From Halomarina litorea (GTDB taxonomy: Archaea; Halobacteriota; Halobacteria; Halobacteriales; Haloarculaceae), in assembly GCF_024227715.1 (NCBI RefSeq), contig NZ_CP100448.1, positions 2,563,655-2,627,654 of the forward strand: a stretch of DNA of 64,000 nucleotides, written 5' to 3'. Numbering within the stretch: the first letter of the stretch is position 1; the number at the start of each line of letters is the position of its first letter. Both the position numbers and the translations under genes were made by a program. Positions 49,959 to 58,872 of this stretch are shown here, in pieces. The notes beneath the pieces were generated by a model that was given only the letters and a program-made list of their open reading frames with translations, did no database searches and was not told the origin of the DNA.

Positions 49959-52850
49959 ATGATTTCGGGTCGGGCACAGAAAGAAACGACAGCATCACTC
50001 GTTCGTATGCTTCACGTAACGAGCGATGCAGGCGACCAGACGGGGAGTAGTACCTCGGTCACGGCCGTCGACGACTTCCAGGAGGCGTTCGACCACGTCG
50101 AGGCCGAGGCCCCACTGGACTGTATCGTGTGTGACGAACGAATCGGTGACGACTCCGGGCTGGAGTTCATCGACGAGGTGCGCGCACGCGGGGTGGACTT
50201 ACCCATCCTCGCGCGGGTCGCCCCGGAGTCGGCCGCCGACGCCCTCGCCGCGGGTGCCACCGACGTGGTGAGTCCGACGGCGTCTCCCGAGGTACTCGAC
50301 CGGCGGCTTCAAACCGTCGTGGACGCGTACGCGGGAGACCACGACCGACTCGTCCGGCGTGAGGCCATCGCGGATCTCCGCCAGTCCGCACTGGAGGGGG
50401 TCGGCCTCTCCCGACTGTTCGAGGAGTCGACTGCGCTCATCGAGGCGACGCTCGGCATCGACCGCTGTGGCCTGTTCGAACACCGCGTCGACGAGGACAG
50501 TCTCGTCCTGCGGGCGGAGACCGGGTGGGCGGGTGACCTCGACGCGCTGACCGACGACGACTCCCTCGCGCACAACGCCCTGCTCGCCGACGGCCTCGTC
50601 TGTGCCGACGGCGGCGACGGCTCCATCACGGGCGGTATCGCGGTCGGTCTCGACGTCGAGGGCACCCCCTGGGGCGTCCTCGCAGCCTACACGACCGACG
50701 GCCGGGAGTTCGGCGCGAGCGAGCGCGAACTCCTCCAGCGGGTCGCCGGCATCCTCGAACCCGTCATCGCGCGCGAACAGCGCCACCGGGAACTCGAACG
50801 CTACGAGACCATCCTCGACACCATCGACGACGGCATCTACGCGCTCGACCCGAACTTCCGCATCGAGTGGGTCAACGACGCCGTCACCAACCAGACGGGC
50901 TACGACGCCGACGAACTCATCGGGTCGCACTCCTCGCTGCTCGCACAGGACGACGTCTTCGAGATGGTCGAGAAACTGTCCCAGCAGATGGTCGAGGAGG
51001 GCAGCAACGTCGCCAGCCTCGACACCAACCTCGCCACGAAGACCGGGGATACGCTCCCCATCGAGACGCGCTTCTCGATGCGCGAGCGACAGGACGGGAG
51101 CCACGGGTTCGTCGGCGTGGTCCGCGACATCACGGACCGGAAGCGCTACGAGCAGACCCTGACCGCGCTCCACGACTCCACGCGGGACCTCCTGCACGCC
51201 GAGTCGAAACACGACGTCAGCGACCTCATCGTCGCCACCGCACAGGACGTCCTCGACATGCAGGGCGTCGGCGTCTACCTCTTCGACGGCGAGGCCGGCC
51301 AACTCGAACCCGCCGCCTGGTCCGACGAGATGGCGGAACTCACCGGCGGCCTTCCCGCCGTCGGCCCGCAGCACCCCGCACTCGCGTGGCGGACGTTCGT
51401 CGCCGGCGAACTCCTCTCGTACGACGACATCCGCGAGACGGACGACGTGTACAACGAGGAGACGCCGTTCCGTTCCGGGCTGTACGTCCCCCTCGGGGAA
51501 CACGGCGTGCTGTTCGCCGAGTCCACCGAGATCGCCGAGTTCGACCCACAGCTGACCGAACTCGTCGACCTGCTGGCCGCGAGCGCCGAGGCCGCACTCG
51601 ACCGCGTCGAGCGCGAGGACGAGATTCGCCAGCGCGACAGCGAACTGCGCGAGCAGAACGCGATGCTGACCGGCCTCAAGCGCACGAACGACATCATCCG
51701 CTCCATCGACAGCGCGCTGGTGCAAGCCGACACCCGCGAGGAGATCGAGCGGGCGGTCTGCGAGAAACTCGTCACGGCCGACGAGTTCGCCTTCGCGTGG
51801 ACCGGCGTGCTGGAGGACGGCGGCGAGCGCCTCGCCCCCCGGTCGTGGGCCGGCGACGAACGGGGCTACCTCGACACCGTCGACCTGTCGCCGGGCGAGG
51901 AACACGCCGAGCCCGCCGCGCGGGCGGCCGCCGTCCGCGAACAGGTCGTCGTCAGCGAGGTCGCGAGCGGCTTCCAGGCCGAACCCTGGCGGCGCACCGC
52001 GCTCTCGAACGACTACCTCTCGGTGCTCGCGGTGCCGCTCCTGCACGGGAGCGTCCTCTACGGCGTCCTCACCGTGTACGCGACGAAGCAGGACGCCTTC
52101 GACGAGATGACGCGCGCGGTGCTCGGCGAACTGGGTCAGACCATCGCCAACGCCATCAACAACGTCGAGACGCGGCGGACGATGCTCGCCGACCGGGTCG
52201 CCGAGATCGAACTCCACATCGACGACGACGACATGTTCCTGCGGACGCTCGCCGAGACCGCCGAGTGTCGATTCGAGGTCGACGACGTCATCCAGGAGTC
52301 CGGCGGCTCGGCGCTCGTGTTCTGTAGCGGCGTCGACGCCGACCCCGAGAAACTGCAGGCGCTGGAAGAGGAGTTCGTCGGCGTCGAACACGTCGGCATC
52401 ATCGCCGAGGACGACGAGGCGGTGCGCTTCGAGATGCGCCTCTCGGGCGACACCATCACCCAGACGCTCACCGACTGCGGGGCCGTCACCCGCTCCATCG
52501 CCGTCGACGACACCGGGACGCGCGTCGTCGTCGAACTCCCGCAGGACGCGGACGTCCGGGAGTTCGTCGAGGCGGTCCAGACGACCTATTCGGGGGTGGA
52601 CCTCATCGCGCGGCGCAACCGCTCGTCGTCCGCCCAGACCCGCCGCGACGTGCGCTCGGGCATCTCCGAACGGCTGACCGACCGCCAGCACGAGGTGCTC
52701 AGGACGGCGTACGCCAGCGGCTTCTTCGAGTGGCCCCGCGACCGCACCGGCCAGGAGGTCGCCGACTCGCTGGACATCTCCCAGCCGACGTTCAACAAGC
52801 ACCTCCGGGCCTCCGAGCGCAAACTATTCTCGATGCTGCTCGAGGGCTGA
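49959..52850 (+). CDS. multi-sensor Bat-type transcription regulator: receiver-like, GAF, PAS, GAF, GAF and HTH_10
   Basis: This 963-residue protein is modular. Residues 17-125 look like a receiver with the phospho-Asp position kept (VCDERIGDDSGLEF), but the first acidic pair and the Lys are missing. A GAF follows at 140-275. A PAS lies at about 285-400 (ILDTIDDGIYALDPNFRIEW, VRDITDRKRYE), then GAFs at about 405-560 and 575-740. A BAT domain is at about 750-890. HTH_10 is at 905-960 (LTDRQHEVLRTAYASGFFEWP, DISQPTFNKHLRASERKL). It senses light, redox or a ligand and binds DNA. It is probably leaderless. Confidence 0.92.
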   Translation: MISGRAQKETTASLVRMLHVTSDAGDQTGSSTSVTAVDDFQEAFDHVEAEAPLDCIVCDERIGDDSGLEFIDEVRARGVDLPILARVAPESAADALAAGATDVVSPTASPEVLDRRLQTVVDAYAGDHDRLVRREAIADLRQSALEGVGLSRLFEESTALIEATLGIDRCGLFEHRVDEDSLVLRAETGWAGDLDALTDDDSLAHNALLADGLVCADGGDGSITGGIAVGLDVEGTPWGVLAAYTTDGREFGASERELLQRVAGILEPVIAREQRHRELERYETILDTIDDGIYALDPNFRIEWVNDAVTNQTGYDADELIGSHSSLLAQDDVFEMVEKLSQQMVEEGSNVASLDTNLATKTGDTLPIETRFSMRERQDGSHGFVGVVRDITDRKRYEQTLTALHDSTRDLLHAESKHDVSDLIVATAQDVLDMQGVGVYLFDGEAGQLEPAAWSDEMAELTGGLPAVGPQHPALAWRTFVAGELLSYDDIRETDDVYNEETPFRSGLYVPLGEHGVLFAESTEIAEFDPQLTELVDLLAASAEAALDRVEREDEIRQRDSELREQNAMLTGLKRTNDIIRSIDSALVQADTREEIERAVCEKLVTADEFAFAWTGVLEDGGERLAPRSWAGDERGYLDTVDLSPGEEHAEPAARAAAVREQVVVSEVASGFQAEPWRRTALSNDYLSVLAVPLLHGSVLYGVLTVYATKQDAFDEMTRAVLGELGQTIANAINNVETRRTMLADRVAEIELHIDDDDMFLRTLAETAECRFEVDDVIQESGGSALVFCSGVDADPEKLQALEEEFVGVEHVGIIAEDDEAVRFEMRLSGDTITQTLTDCGAVTRSIAVDDTGTRVVVELPQDADVREFVEAVQTTYSGVDLIARRNRSSSAQTRRDVRSGISERLTDRQHEVLRTAYASGFFEWPRDRTGQEVADSLDISQPTFNKHLRASERKLFSMLLEG

Positions 52851-52946
52851 CCCGACGGCTACACACCTAGCCACCCCGACCCCGAGATATTTCGGAGTAT
52901 AGGACTAACTGCCTTGTCGAGTCACTGGTGAGAGGCAGGTATCAAG

Positions 52947-53222
52947 ATGAGCACCGACGACGCGGGCACACGACGACACGACACACACCAGCGGTCGCTC
53001 ACCATCGAGATCGTTCGCGCCCTCGCCGCCGAACACGGCTGCCGACCCGAGGCCCTCCGGCCACGACTGTACGAGGCGATCGACCCCGACGCACTCGAAG
53101 CGCTGTTCGCCCCCTGCGGCGACGGCACGCCGCGGGCGCCTGGCTGCGTCGTCTTCGAGATTGGGTCGTTCGAGGTCACCGTCGAGGGCGACCGGAACGT
53201 CTCCGTGGCGTCGGCCGAGTAG
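52947..53222 (+). CDS. HalOD1-domain protein (91 aa)
   Basis: This small protein carries the haloarchaeal output domain HalOD1: LTIEIVRALAAEHGCRPEAL, PRLYEAIDPDALEALF and a beta finish (CVVFEIGSFEVTVEG). HalOD1 is usually attached to response regulators; stand-alone forms are frequent and their targets unknown. It is 96 nt downstream of the large sensor gene and 79 nt upstream of secF. Confidence 0.88.
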   Translation: MSTDDAGTRRHDTHQRSLTIEIVRALAAEHGCRPEALRPRLYEAIDPDALEALFAPCGDGTPRAPGCVVFEIGSFEVTVEGDRNVSVASAE

Positions 53223-53301
53223 GGTCGGCTTTCACCCGCACGCGACGGGCTCGTTTCTCCGAAAAGGAACGCTTATCCAACGCCCCTCCAGACCGACGCA
53301 C

Positions 53302-54180
53302 ATGACTCGATTCGAGGTACCGACTGTCGACTACACCCGGTACTCCAACCGCCAACTGGTGGCCGTCCCCCTGGCCGTGCTGGCGGTCGCACTCGCGGTC
53401 ATCGCCGGGTGGTACGTCCTGACCGGTGCCCCCGTGACCCCGGGCATCGCCTTCACCGGCGGCACGGAGCTCCAGATCGCGACGGACGACTCGGACGCCG
53501 AGATTCGCGAGGCGTTCACCCAGCGCGTCCCCTACGAGGTGGAGTCGGTCCAGCGGGCCGGCGACTCCTACATCGTCACTTTCCAGGCGACGCAGAACAG
53601 CGAGGTGCGGGAGATAACGAACGCCGCGGACGACGCCGGCTACGAGGTACTCGCCCAGCAGTCGCGCTCGCCGACGTTCTCCTCGGAGTCCCAGCAACAG
53701 GCACTCATCGGTATCGCCGTTGCCTTCGCCGGGATGAGCGTCCTCGTCTTCCTGCTCTTTCGGACGTTCGTGCCGAGTATCGCCGTCGTCGCCAGCGCCT
53801 TCTCGGACATCGTCATCCCCGTCGCGCTGATGAACCTCTTCGGCATCAAGCTCAGCCTCGGGACGGTGGCGGCGCTGTTGATGCTCATCGGGTACTCCGT
53901 CGACTCGGACCTCCTGTTGAACAACCACGTCCTCCGGCGGTCGGGTGACTTCTACGACTCCACCTACCGCGCCATGCGCACGGGCGTGACGATGACGCTC
54001 ACCTCAATCGCCGCGATGGCCGTGATGACGTTCGTCGCCTCGCCGTTCGTCTTCGGCATTCCCCTCCTCCCGGAGGTGGGCATCATCCTCGTGTTCGGCC
54101 TCACCGCCGACCTGATGAACACCTACCTGCTGAACGTGAGCCTGCTTCGCTACTACAAGTACGAGGGGATCGCGAAATGA
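53302..54180 (+). CDS. secF: protein translocase subunit SecF
   Basis: This 292-residue SecDF-type membrane protein has helix 1 at about 20-40, then an extracytoplasmic domain (about 45-120, GIAFTGGTELQIAT). Five helices follow with the signatures VVASAFSDIVIPVALMNLFG and GYSVDSDLLLNNHVLRRS. It uses ion gradients to help proteins leave the Sec channel. It precedes secD, the usual archaeal order. Confidence 0.95.
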   Translation: MTRFEVPTVDYTRYSNRQLVAVPLAVLAVALAVIAGWYVLTGAPVTPGIAFTGGTELQIATDDSDAEIREAFTQRVPYEVESVQRAGDSYIVTFQATQNSEVREITNAADDAGYEVLAQQSRSPTFSSESQQQALIGIAVAFAGMSVLVFLLFRTFVPSIAVVASAFSDIVIPVALMNLFGIKLSLGTVAALLMLIGYSVDSDLLLNNHVLRRSGDFYDSTYRAMRTGVTMTLTSIAAMAVMTFVASPFVFGIPLLPEVGIILVFGLTADLMNTYLLNVSLLRYYKYEGIAK

Positions 54181-54268
54181 ACGGGGTCGATTCGCTCACT
54201 GCTCACGCTCGCCATCGTCGGGCACGCCCGAGGAGAATCGCCTCGCTCCGCTCGGCTCACCACCGGGG
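54181..54268. other. 88-nt spacer between secF and secD
   Basis: The spacer holds no gene. It contains short repeats such as GCTCAC and CGCTCCGCTCGGCTC and ends just before the secD GTG. It is longer than the few-nt gap usual for coupled genes. Confidence 0.4.
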
Positions 54269-55876
54269 GTGGTCCGAGTGAACCTCAGAGGGAACTGGCG
54301 GGTCGTCCTGCTCGCCGTCTTCGTCGTCCTGAGCGGCGTCGCCCTGTTCGCCCCGACGGGCGGGGGCGCTGGCGGCAACGCGACGAACGACTCGGCGGCC
54401 GTCTCCACCGGCCCGACGAACCTCCAGTACGGTCTGGAACTCTCCGGCGGGACGCGCCTGCGGGCGCCGCTCGTGGGGCTGACCGCCGAGGACGTCGCGG
54501 TCACGCCCGACAACGAGCAGACCGTCGAGGAGACCGTCGCCGATCAACTGGCCGTCTCCTCGCTCGACGTGCAGGCCCGCCCCGGCGCGACCCCGTCGGC
54601 CAGCGGCACCGTCGAGGTGTTCAACGAGAACGTCACCGAAGAGGAGTTCGTCGCCGCCCTGCAGGCCGCGAACCTCTCGGCGACGACCGAGAACGTCCGG
54701 TCGGGCGTCACCGACCAGACCATGCAGACCGCCGTGGAGGTCCTGGACCGGAAGATACGCGGCGCGGGCGGGTTCTCCGGGGGTGACGCCGCCGTCGTCA
54801 CGAGCGCGACCGGCGAGTCGTTCGTCCTCGTCGAGGTGCCCGGCAAGAGCCGGTCCGAGGTGCTCGACCTCGTCGGTGACCGGGGGCAGGTCGCCGTCGT
54901 CGCCCACTTCCCGGACCAGAACGGATCGGGCTACCGCAACGTCCTGCTGTTCACCCAGGAGGGCATCGCGGACGTCCAGCCGGTCCGACAGGACTCCTCC
55001 GGTCAGCCCGTCGTCCCCATCCGCCTCACCGAGAGCGCCGCACAGGAGTTCTCGGACGCGATGCGGCAGTACGGCTTCACGGGCTCCCAGGGCGTGCTCA
55101 ACTGCCAGTACGAACGCAACCCCGACGACGCGGGCTACTGTCTGTTCACCGTCGTCGGCGGGGGCGTCGTCAACAACACCGTGCAGGGCGAAATCGTCTA
55201 CGAGGCGAGCGTGGCCCCGAGTCTCGCCGAGACCATCAACAACGGCGACTTCGTGAAGGACCCGCGCTTCCAGACCAGTGCGCCCAACACGAGCGCGGCC
55301 CAGAACCTCCGCCTGAACCTGCAGGCGGGGGCGCTCCCCGCAGAACTCGACGTCGACAGCGGGACGTCGTACTTCCTCCAGCCCAGTCTGGCACAGGAGT
55401 TCAAGACGTTCTCGGTGGTGACGGGGTTCTTCGCGGTGCTGGCCGTCGCGGGCGTCGTCTTCCTTCGCTACCGCGAACTCGGCGTCGCCATCCCGATGTT
55501 GCTGACCGCCGCCGCCGAGGTGTTCATCCTCCTCGGGTTCGCGGCCGCCGTCGGCCTCGCCCTCGACCTCTCGCACATCGCGGGGTTCATCGCCGTCATC
55601 GGGACGGGGGTGGACGACCTCATCATCATCGCCGACGAGATTCTGCAGGAGGGAGAGGTGCGCACCGGGAAGGTGTTCGAGTCGCGCTTCCGCAAGGCGT
55701 TCTGGGTCATCGGTGCGGCCGCCGCGACGACCATCGTCGCCATGTCCCCGCTGGCCGTCCTCTCGCTGGGCGACCTGCAGGGGTTCGCGCTGGTCACCAT
55801 CGTCGGCGTCCTCATCGGCGTCCTCGTCACCCGCCCGGCCTACGGGAACATCCTGCGGAACGTCGTGCTGGACTGA
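54269..55876 (+). CDS. secD: protein translocase subunit SecD, GTG start
   Basis: This 535-residue protein has one N-terminal helix (VVLLAVFVVLSGVALFAP), a long extracytoplasmic P1 domain (residues about 40-360, starting LQYGLELSGGTRLRAPL), and five C-terminal helices with GVDDLIIIADEIL and AVLSLGDLQGFALVTIVGV. There is no ATG; GTG 54269 or GTG 54278 both give the first helix. It works with SecF in protein export. Confidence 0.94.
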   Translation: MVRVNLRGNWRVVLLAVFVVLSGVALFAPTGGGAGGNATNDSAAVSTGPTNLQYGLELSGGTRLRAPLVGLTAEDVAVTPDNEQTVEETVADQLAVSSLDVQARPGATPSASGTVEVFNENVTEEEFVAALQAANLSATTENVRSGVTDQTMQTAVEVLDRKIRGAGGFSGGDAAVVTSATGESFVLVEVPGKSRSEVLDLVGDRGQVAVVAHFPDQNGSGYRNVLLFTQEGIADVQPVRQDSSGQPVVPIRLTESAAQEFSDAMRQYGFTGSQGVLNCQYERNPDDAGYCLFTVVGGGVVNNTVQGEIVYEASVAPSLAETINNGDFVKDPRFQTSAPNTSAAQNLRLNLQAGALPAELDVDSGTSYFLQPSLAQEFKTFSVVTGFFAVLAVAGVVFLRYRELGVAIPMLLTAAAEVFILLGFAAAVGLALDLSHIAGFIAVIGTGVDDLIIIADEILQEGEVRTGKVFESRFRKAFWVIGAAAATTIVAMSPLAVLSLGDLQGFALVTIVGVLIGVLVTRPAYGNILRNVVLD

Positions 55877-56057
55877 GTCCGACCGTTTCTCGAAGCCAGT
55901 CGCTCACGGGGAGTGGCGTCGCGAGAACCGTCCGGGGGGTCCGACCCGGACGGGCTGTCAGAGGGAGGGGACGGCCGCTGTCAGAGGCGTGTACGCCGCC
56001 CCCTACCGATTCGGGGTGCGTGCGGTACGGGCATAGGATTTCGGGGTAGCGAATTAC

Positions 56058-56933
56058 TCAAATTGAACTGACATGTTCGGAGAAGAACCGGTCGACGACG
56101 TCGAGGGTACCGTCGACGACCACCCGGAGCGAGTCGTCCGCGAGGTCGTACGTGACGGCGACGCGCCACGGGTCGCGGGACAGAACTTCGCACTCGGCGT
56201 CGCCGTCGAAGACACCGGGGTACGGGTCGGTGGAAACTCCGCGGCGTTCGTGGAACGTCCGCACCACCGGGTAGTGAAGCGCGAGGGACACCATCGGGGT
56301 GTGGTGGTACCAGTGGCAGTGGGTACACTCCAGGTGGGCGAAGGTGTCGTCGTTCAGCCCCTCGGTGTGACTCTCGTCGATGAAGTCGGAACGCACCGGT
56401 CCCGAGCAGTACGGGCAGATGCCACTGACGAACGTCCGGAGGGCGCACTGTGCCTGTCGCCTGCCGGCCAGCCACAGGCTCTCGGGGTCCTCGGGATCGA
56501 AGGCGTTCGGCGGGAGCGGATACCGGGTGTGCGTCCACCCGCACGCCTCGCACCCGAGGTAGTAGCGCGCGCCCTCGTAGCGGACGCACATCCGCTCGGC
56601 GCATCGGAGGCACTCCTCGTCGACGGGCGCGGGCGGGACCTGGTGGTGGTCGGGCCCGAACGACCCCGAGAGGATGGCCTGGTAGACGCGGATTCCCGGA
56701 ATCGTGAGCTGGTACCCCTCGTCGACCCGTTCGACGAACCGGTCGCGCAACTGCCGGAGGTGGTAGTTCAGGTTCCCGGTGTCGCGGACCCCGAGTGCGT
56801 CGCGGAGCGTCCGGTGGGACAGCACCGCGTACTCGCCGCCGCCGCTGGCGTCGCCGATGGCCTCGATGATTCGGAGTCGCGTCTCGTTGGCGAGAAGCGA
56901 GAACGCGTCCTCCAGGTGCTCCCCGTCGGTCAC
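56058..56933 (-). CDS. winged-helix (ArsR-like) regulator with a zinc-ribbon-like region
   Basis: In this 291-residue protein residues about 1-85 are a winged helix (LEDAFSLLANETRLRIIEAIG, LNYHLRQLRDRFVERV). The rest resembles a haloarchaeal DUF7351-type region with Cys pairs in CLRCAERMC, LGCEACGWTH, GICPYCSGP and LECTHCHWYHH, suggesting two zinc ribbons. It probably represses genes; targets unknown. It is divergent from hpt over 83 nt. Confidence 0.85.
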   Translation of the reverse strand: MTDGEHLEDAFSLLANETRLRIIEAIGDASGGGEYAVLSHRTLRDALGVRDTGNLNYHLRQLRDRFVERVDEGYQLTIPGIRVYQAILSGSFGPDHHQVPPAPVDEECLRCAERMCVRYEGARYYLGCEACGWTHTRYPLPPNAFDPEDPESLWLAGRRQAQCALRTFVSGICPYCSGPVRSDFIDESHTEGLNDDTFAHLECTHCHWYHHTPMVSLALHYPVVRTFHERRGVSTDPYPGVFDGDAECEVLSRDPWRVAVTYDLADDSLRVVVDGTLDVVDRFFSEHVSSI

Positions 56934-57016
56934 AGCGTCTGTTCGTCGCGTGGCGTAATTGCCTTTCGCCGTGGAACGGCCGGTGGGTTTAGCCCGCGGG
57001 GACCGTTGGCCCGTCC

Positions 57017-57571
57017 ATGCCGGACCTCACGCGACTCAAGGCCTCGCTCCGTTCTGCACCCGTCGTGGACCGCGACGGGTACGACTACATGGTCCACCCC
57101 GTCACCGACGGCATCCCGCGCGTCGAACCCGACTTGCTGCGGGAGGTGGCACGCGCCCTCGCGACGGTGGCTGACCTCGAGGGCGTGGACTACCTCGTCA
57201 CGCCCGAGGCGATGGGCATCCACCACGCGACGGCGCTCTCGCTGGAGACGGACCTCCCGTTCGTCGTCGTCAGGAAGCGCTCGTACGGCCTCGACGGGGA
57301 GGTGGCCGTCCACCAGACGACCGGCTACGGCGAGGACGAACTCTACCTCAACGGGGTCGAGGCGGGCGACCGGGTGTGCGTCGTCGACGACATGCTCTCG
57401 ACGGGCGGGACGCTCGCGGCGGTCTGTACCGCACTCGGGGAGGCCGGCGCGGAGGTGGTGGACGTGGTGACGGTCCTCAGACGCGACGACGGTATCCCCG
57501 ACCTCCCGGTCGACCCCTCCTCACTCCTCCGGGTCGAGGTGGTGGACGGCGAGGTCCGAATCGAGGAGTGA
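57017..57571 (+). CDS. hpt: hypoxanthine/guanine phosphoribosyltransferase-like protein
   Basis: This 184-residue type I PRTase salvages purine bases or acts in related base salvage. The PRPP-binding motif is VCVVDDMLSTGGTLAAV. VTPEAMGIHHATALSLE and VVRKRSYGLDGEV are typical of the haloarchaeal HGPRTase-like group, which is closest to Apt/Hpt. The protein is cytoplasmic. Its 3' end faces the macro-domain remnant. Confidence 0.9.
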   Translation: MPDLTRLKASLRSAPVVDRDGYDYMVHPVTDGIPRVEPDLLREVARALATVADLEGVDYLVTPEAMGIHHATALSLETDLPFVVVRKRSYGLDGEVAVHQTTGYGEDELYLNGVEAGDRVCVVDDMLSTGGTLAAVCTALGEAGAEVVDVVTVLRRDDGIPDLPVDPSSLLRVEVVDGEVRIEE

Positions 57572-57639
57572 GGGGAGTCGATAGACCGAACTACCGTCGC
57601 CGCGCGCCCGAGGTATGGACGACGGGAACGACCACGACA

Positions 57640-57774
57640 CGGACCGGCGGCACGACCGGCGCGACGGAGCGCCCCGGTCACGCCACTGCCCATGCGAAGC
57701 GAGGTGCCCGCTGCATTGACGAGCGCGTCGGCGGACTGTGCGGCGATGTCGCCCTCGACGACGGTGAACTCCAT
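57640..57774 (-). pseudogene. N-terminal remnant of a macro-domain (ADP-ribose-binding) gene
   Basis: ATG 57774 opens EFTVVEGDIAAQSADALVNA, AAGTSLRMGSGVTGALRRAG: the first two motifs of an Appr-1''-p-binding macro domain, including the Asp (GDI) and the Asn of VNAA. The homology stops after about 40 residues; the rest of the domain (about 130 residues) is missing. The frame runs on as noise into hpt on the other strand. I infer truncation. Confidence 0.72.
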
Positions 57775-58024
57775 GCGAGAGCGTACACTCAGCGGGTGAA
57801 AACGGTTGGCGGCCGCGTGCCACGGCCGTGCCATATCCCGTAGTGTCGAAAGAGTCGAGGCGGCGGGGCGACGCTGGATGCCTACCCCACCTGTGACGGC
57901 GAACCGTCATGAGCGACGCGTCGTCCGGGCCGCCTCGTTTCCGAGGAGCGACCCCGCACGACTCAGCCTGTGGGCTACTCGTGTAGCCCGCCCGGTCCAA
58001 CACGGACTCACGTGCTAGCCACTC
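57775..58024. other. gene-free 250-nt gap with one hairpin
   Basis: I see no convincing gene here between the macro remnant and rnhB; both strands have only weak frames. It includes a perfect 7-bp hairpin at 57972-57989. Confidence 0.5.
57972..57989. terminator. possible 3' hairpin after rnhB
   Basis: GGGCTAC-TCGT-GTAGCCC forms a 7-bp stem with a 4-nt loop, 36 nt downstream of the rnhB stop on its strand. There is no T-run, so termination is uncertain. Confidence 0.35.
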
Positions 58025-58672
58025 TCAGAAGGAGTCGAGAGCGGACTGCTCCGCGGCCGCGAGGACGTCCCGACTGGTCTTCCACGAGGTGCGCGCGCAC
58101 GCGGGGAGATCGCCCGTATCGCGGACGTACTCCCGGAGGAACGACCGGGTCGCGGGGTCGCTCGGGTAGCCCGACCCGAGGTCGTACCCCTCGTAGTCGG
58201 CGGCGAGGCGGGTGAGGGCGGCGTCGCGTTCCACCTTCGCGACGACGCTCGCCGCCCCCACCAGCGCCGAGGACTCGTCGGCGCGGTGGACCGCCCGCAC
58301 CGTCACCGCCCCGTCCAGCGCACCCGCGACGCGACGGGCGAACCGGGCCTCGTCGACGTCCGCCGCGTCCGCGAGGCCCTCGCACCCGTCGGGAACCGCG
58401 GCGTCGGCGATGGCGGCGGCGTGGGCCGTCACCGTCAGCGAGTTCATGTCTGTCCCGGGGTCGTCGATGCGCGCCGTCGGGACGCGGGCGACGCCCGTCG
58501 ACACGTCGGGGTGGTCCCGGAGGAGGGCGGCCAGTCGCTCCCGGCGGTCGGGGGCGAGCCGTTTCGAGTCGTCCACGTCCTCAGGGAGCGCCGCCCCGGG
58601 ACCGTAGACGCAGGCGGCGACCATCGGCCCGAGCACCGGTCCCTTCCCCGCCTCGTCGACGCCGAACTCCAT
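58025..58672 (-). CDS. rnhB: ribonuclease HII
   Basis: This 215-residue RNase HII removes ribonucleotides from DNA and RNA-DNA hybrids. MEFGVDEAGKGPVLGPMVAA has the first acidic pair (Asp6, Glu7). VDDSKRLAPDRRERL and GAASVVAKVERDAAL follow, and GSGYPSDPATRSFL is the archaeal C-terminal block. ATG 58672 is chosen because the family begins within a few residues of the DEAGKG motif; the longer frame is poor. Confidence 0.93.
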   Translation of the reverse strand: MEFGVDEAGKGPVLGPMVAACVYGPGAALPEDVDDSKRLAPDRRERLAALLRDHPDVSTGVARVPTARIDDPGTDMNSLTVTAHAAAIADAAVPDGCEGLADAADVDEARFARRVAGALDGAVTVRAVHRADESSALVGAASVVAKVERDAALTRLAADYEGYDLGSGYPSDPATRSFLREYVRDTGDLPACARTSWKTSRDVLAAAEQSALDSF

Positions 58673-58872
58673 GGAGGAGGCGGGGCGCGCACCCACCATA
58701 GGCGTTGTCGTCGGGACGACGGACCCGTCGGTACCTCTCCGCCGCGTGTCGGTCACGCCTCCCGAACGGTGGCCGGAAAGTTGACGTATCGGCATCGTCA
58801 GGACGGGACACGGAACGACCCACCCGGGTCATCGAGCGGTGAGGGGGCCGACCCCACCGCGTTCCCCATCGA

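Noticed and set aside
50199-52802. 867-codon open frame on -, antisense to the multi-sensor gene
   Set aside because: The plus strand carries GAF, PAS and HTH_10 motifs in order; the minus frame is low in structure and without homology.
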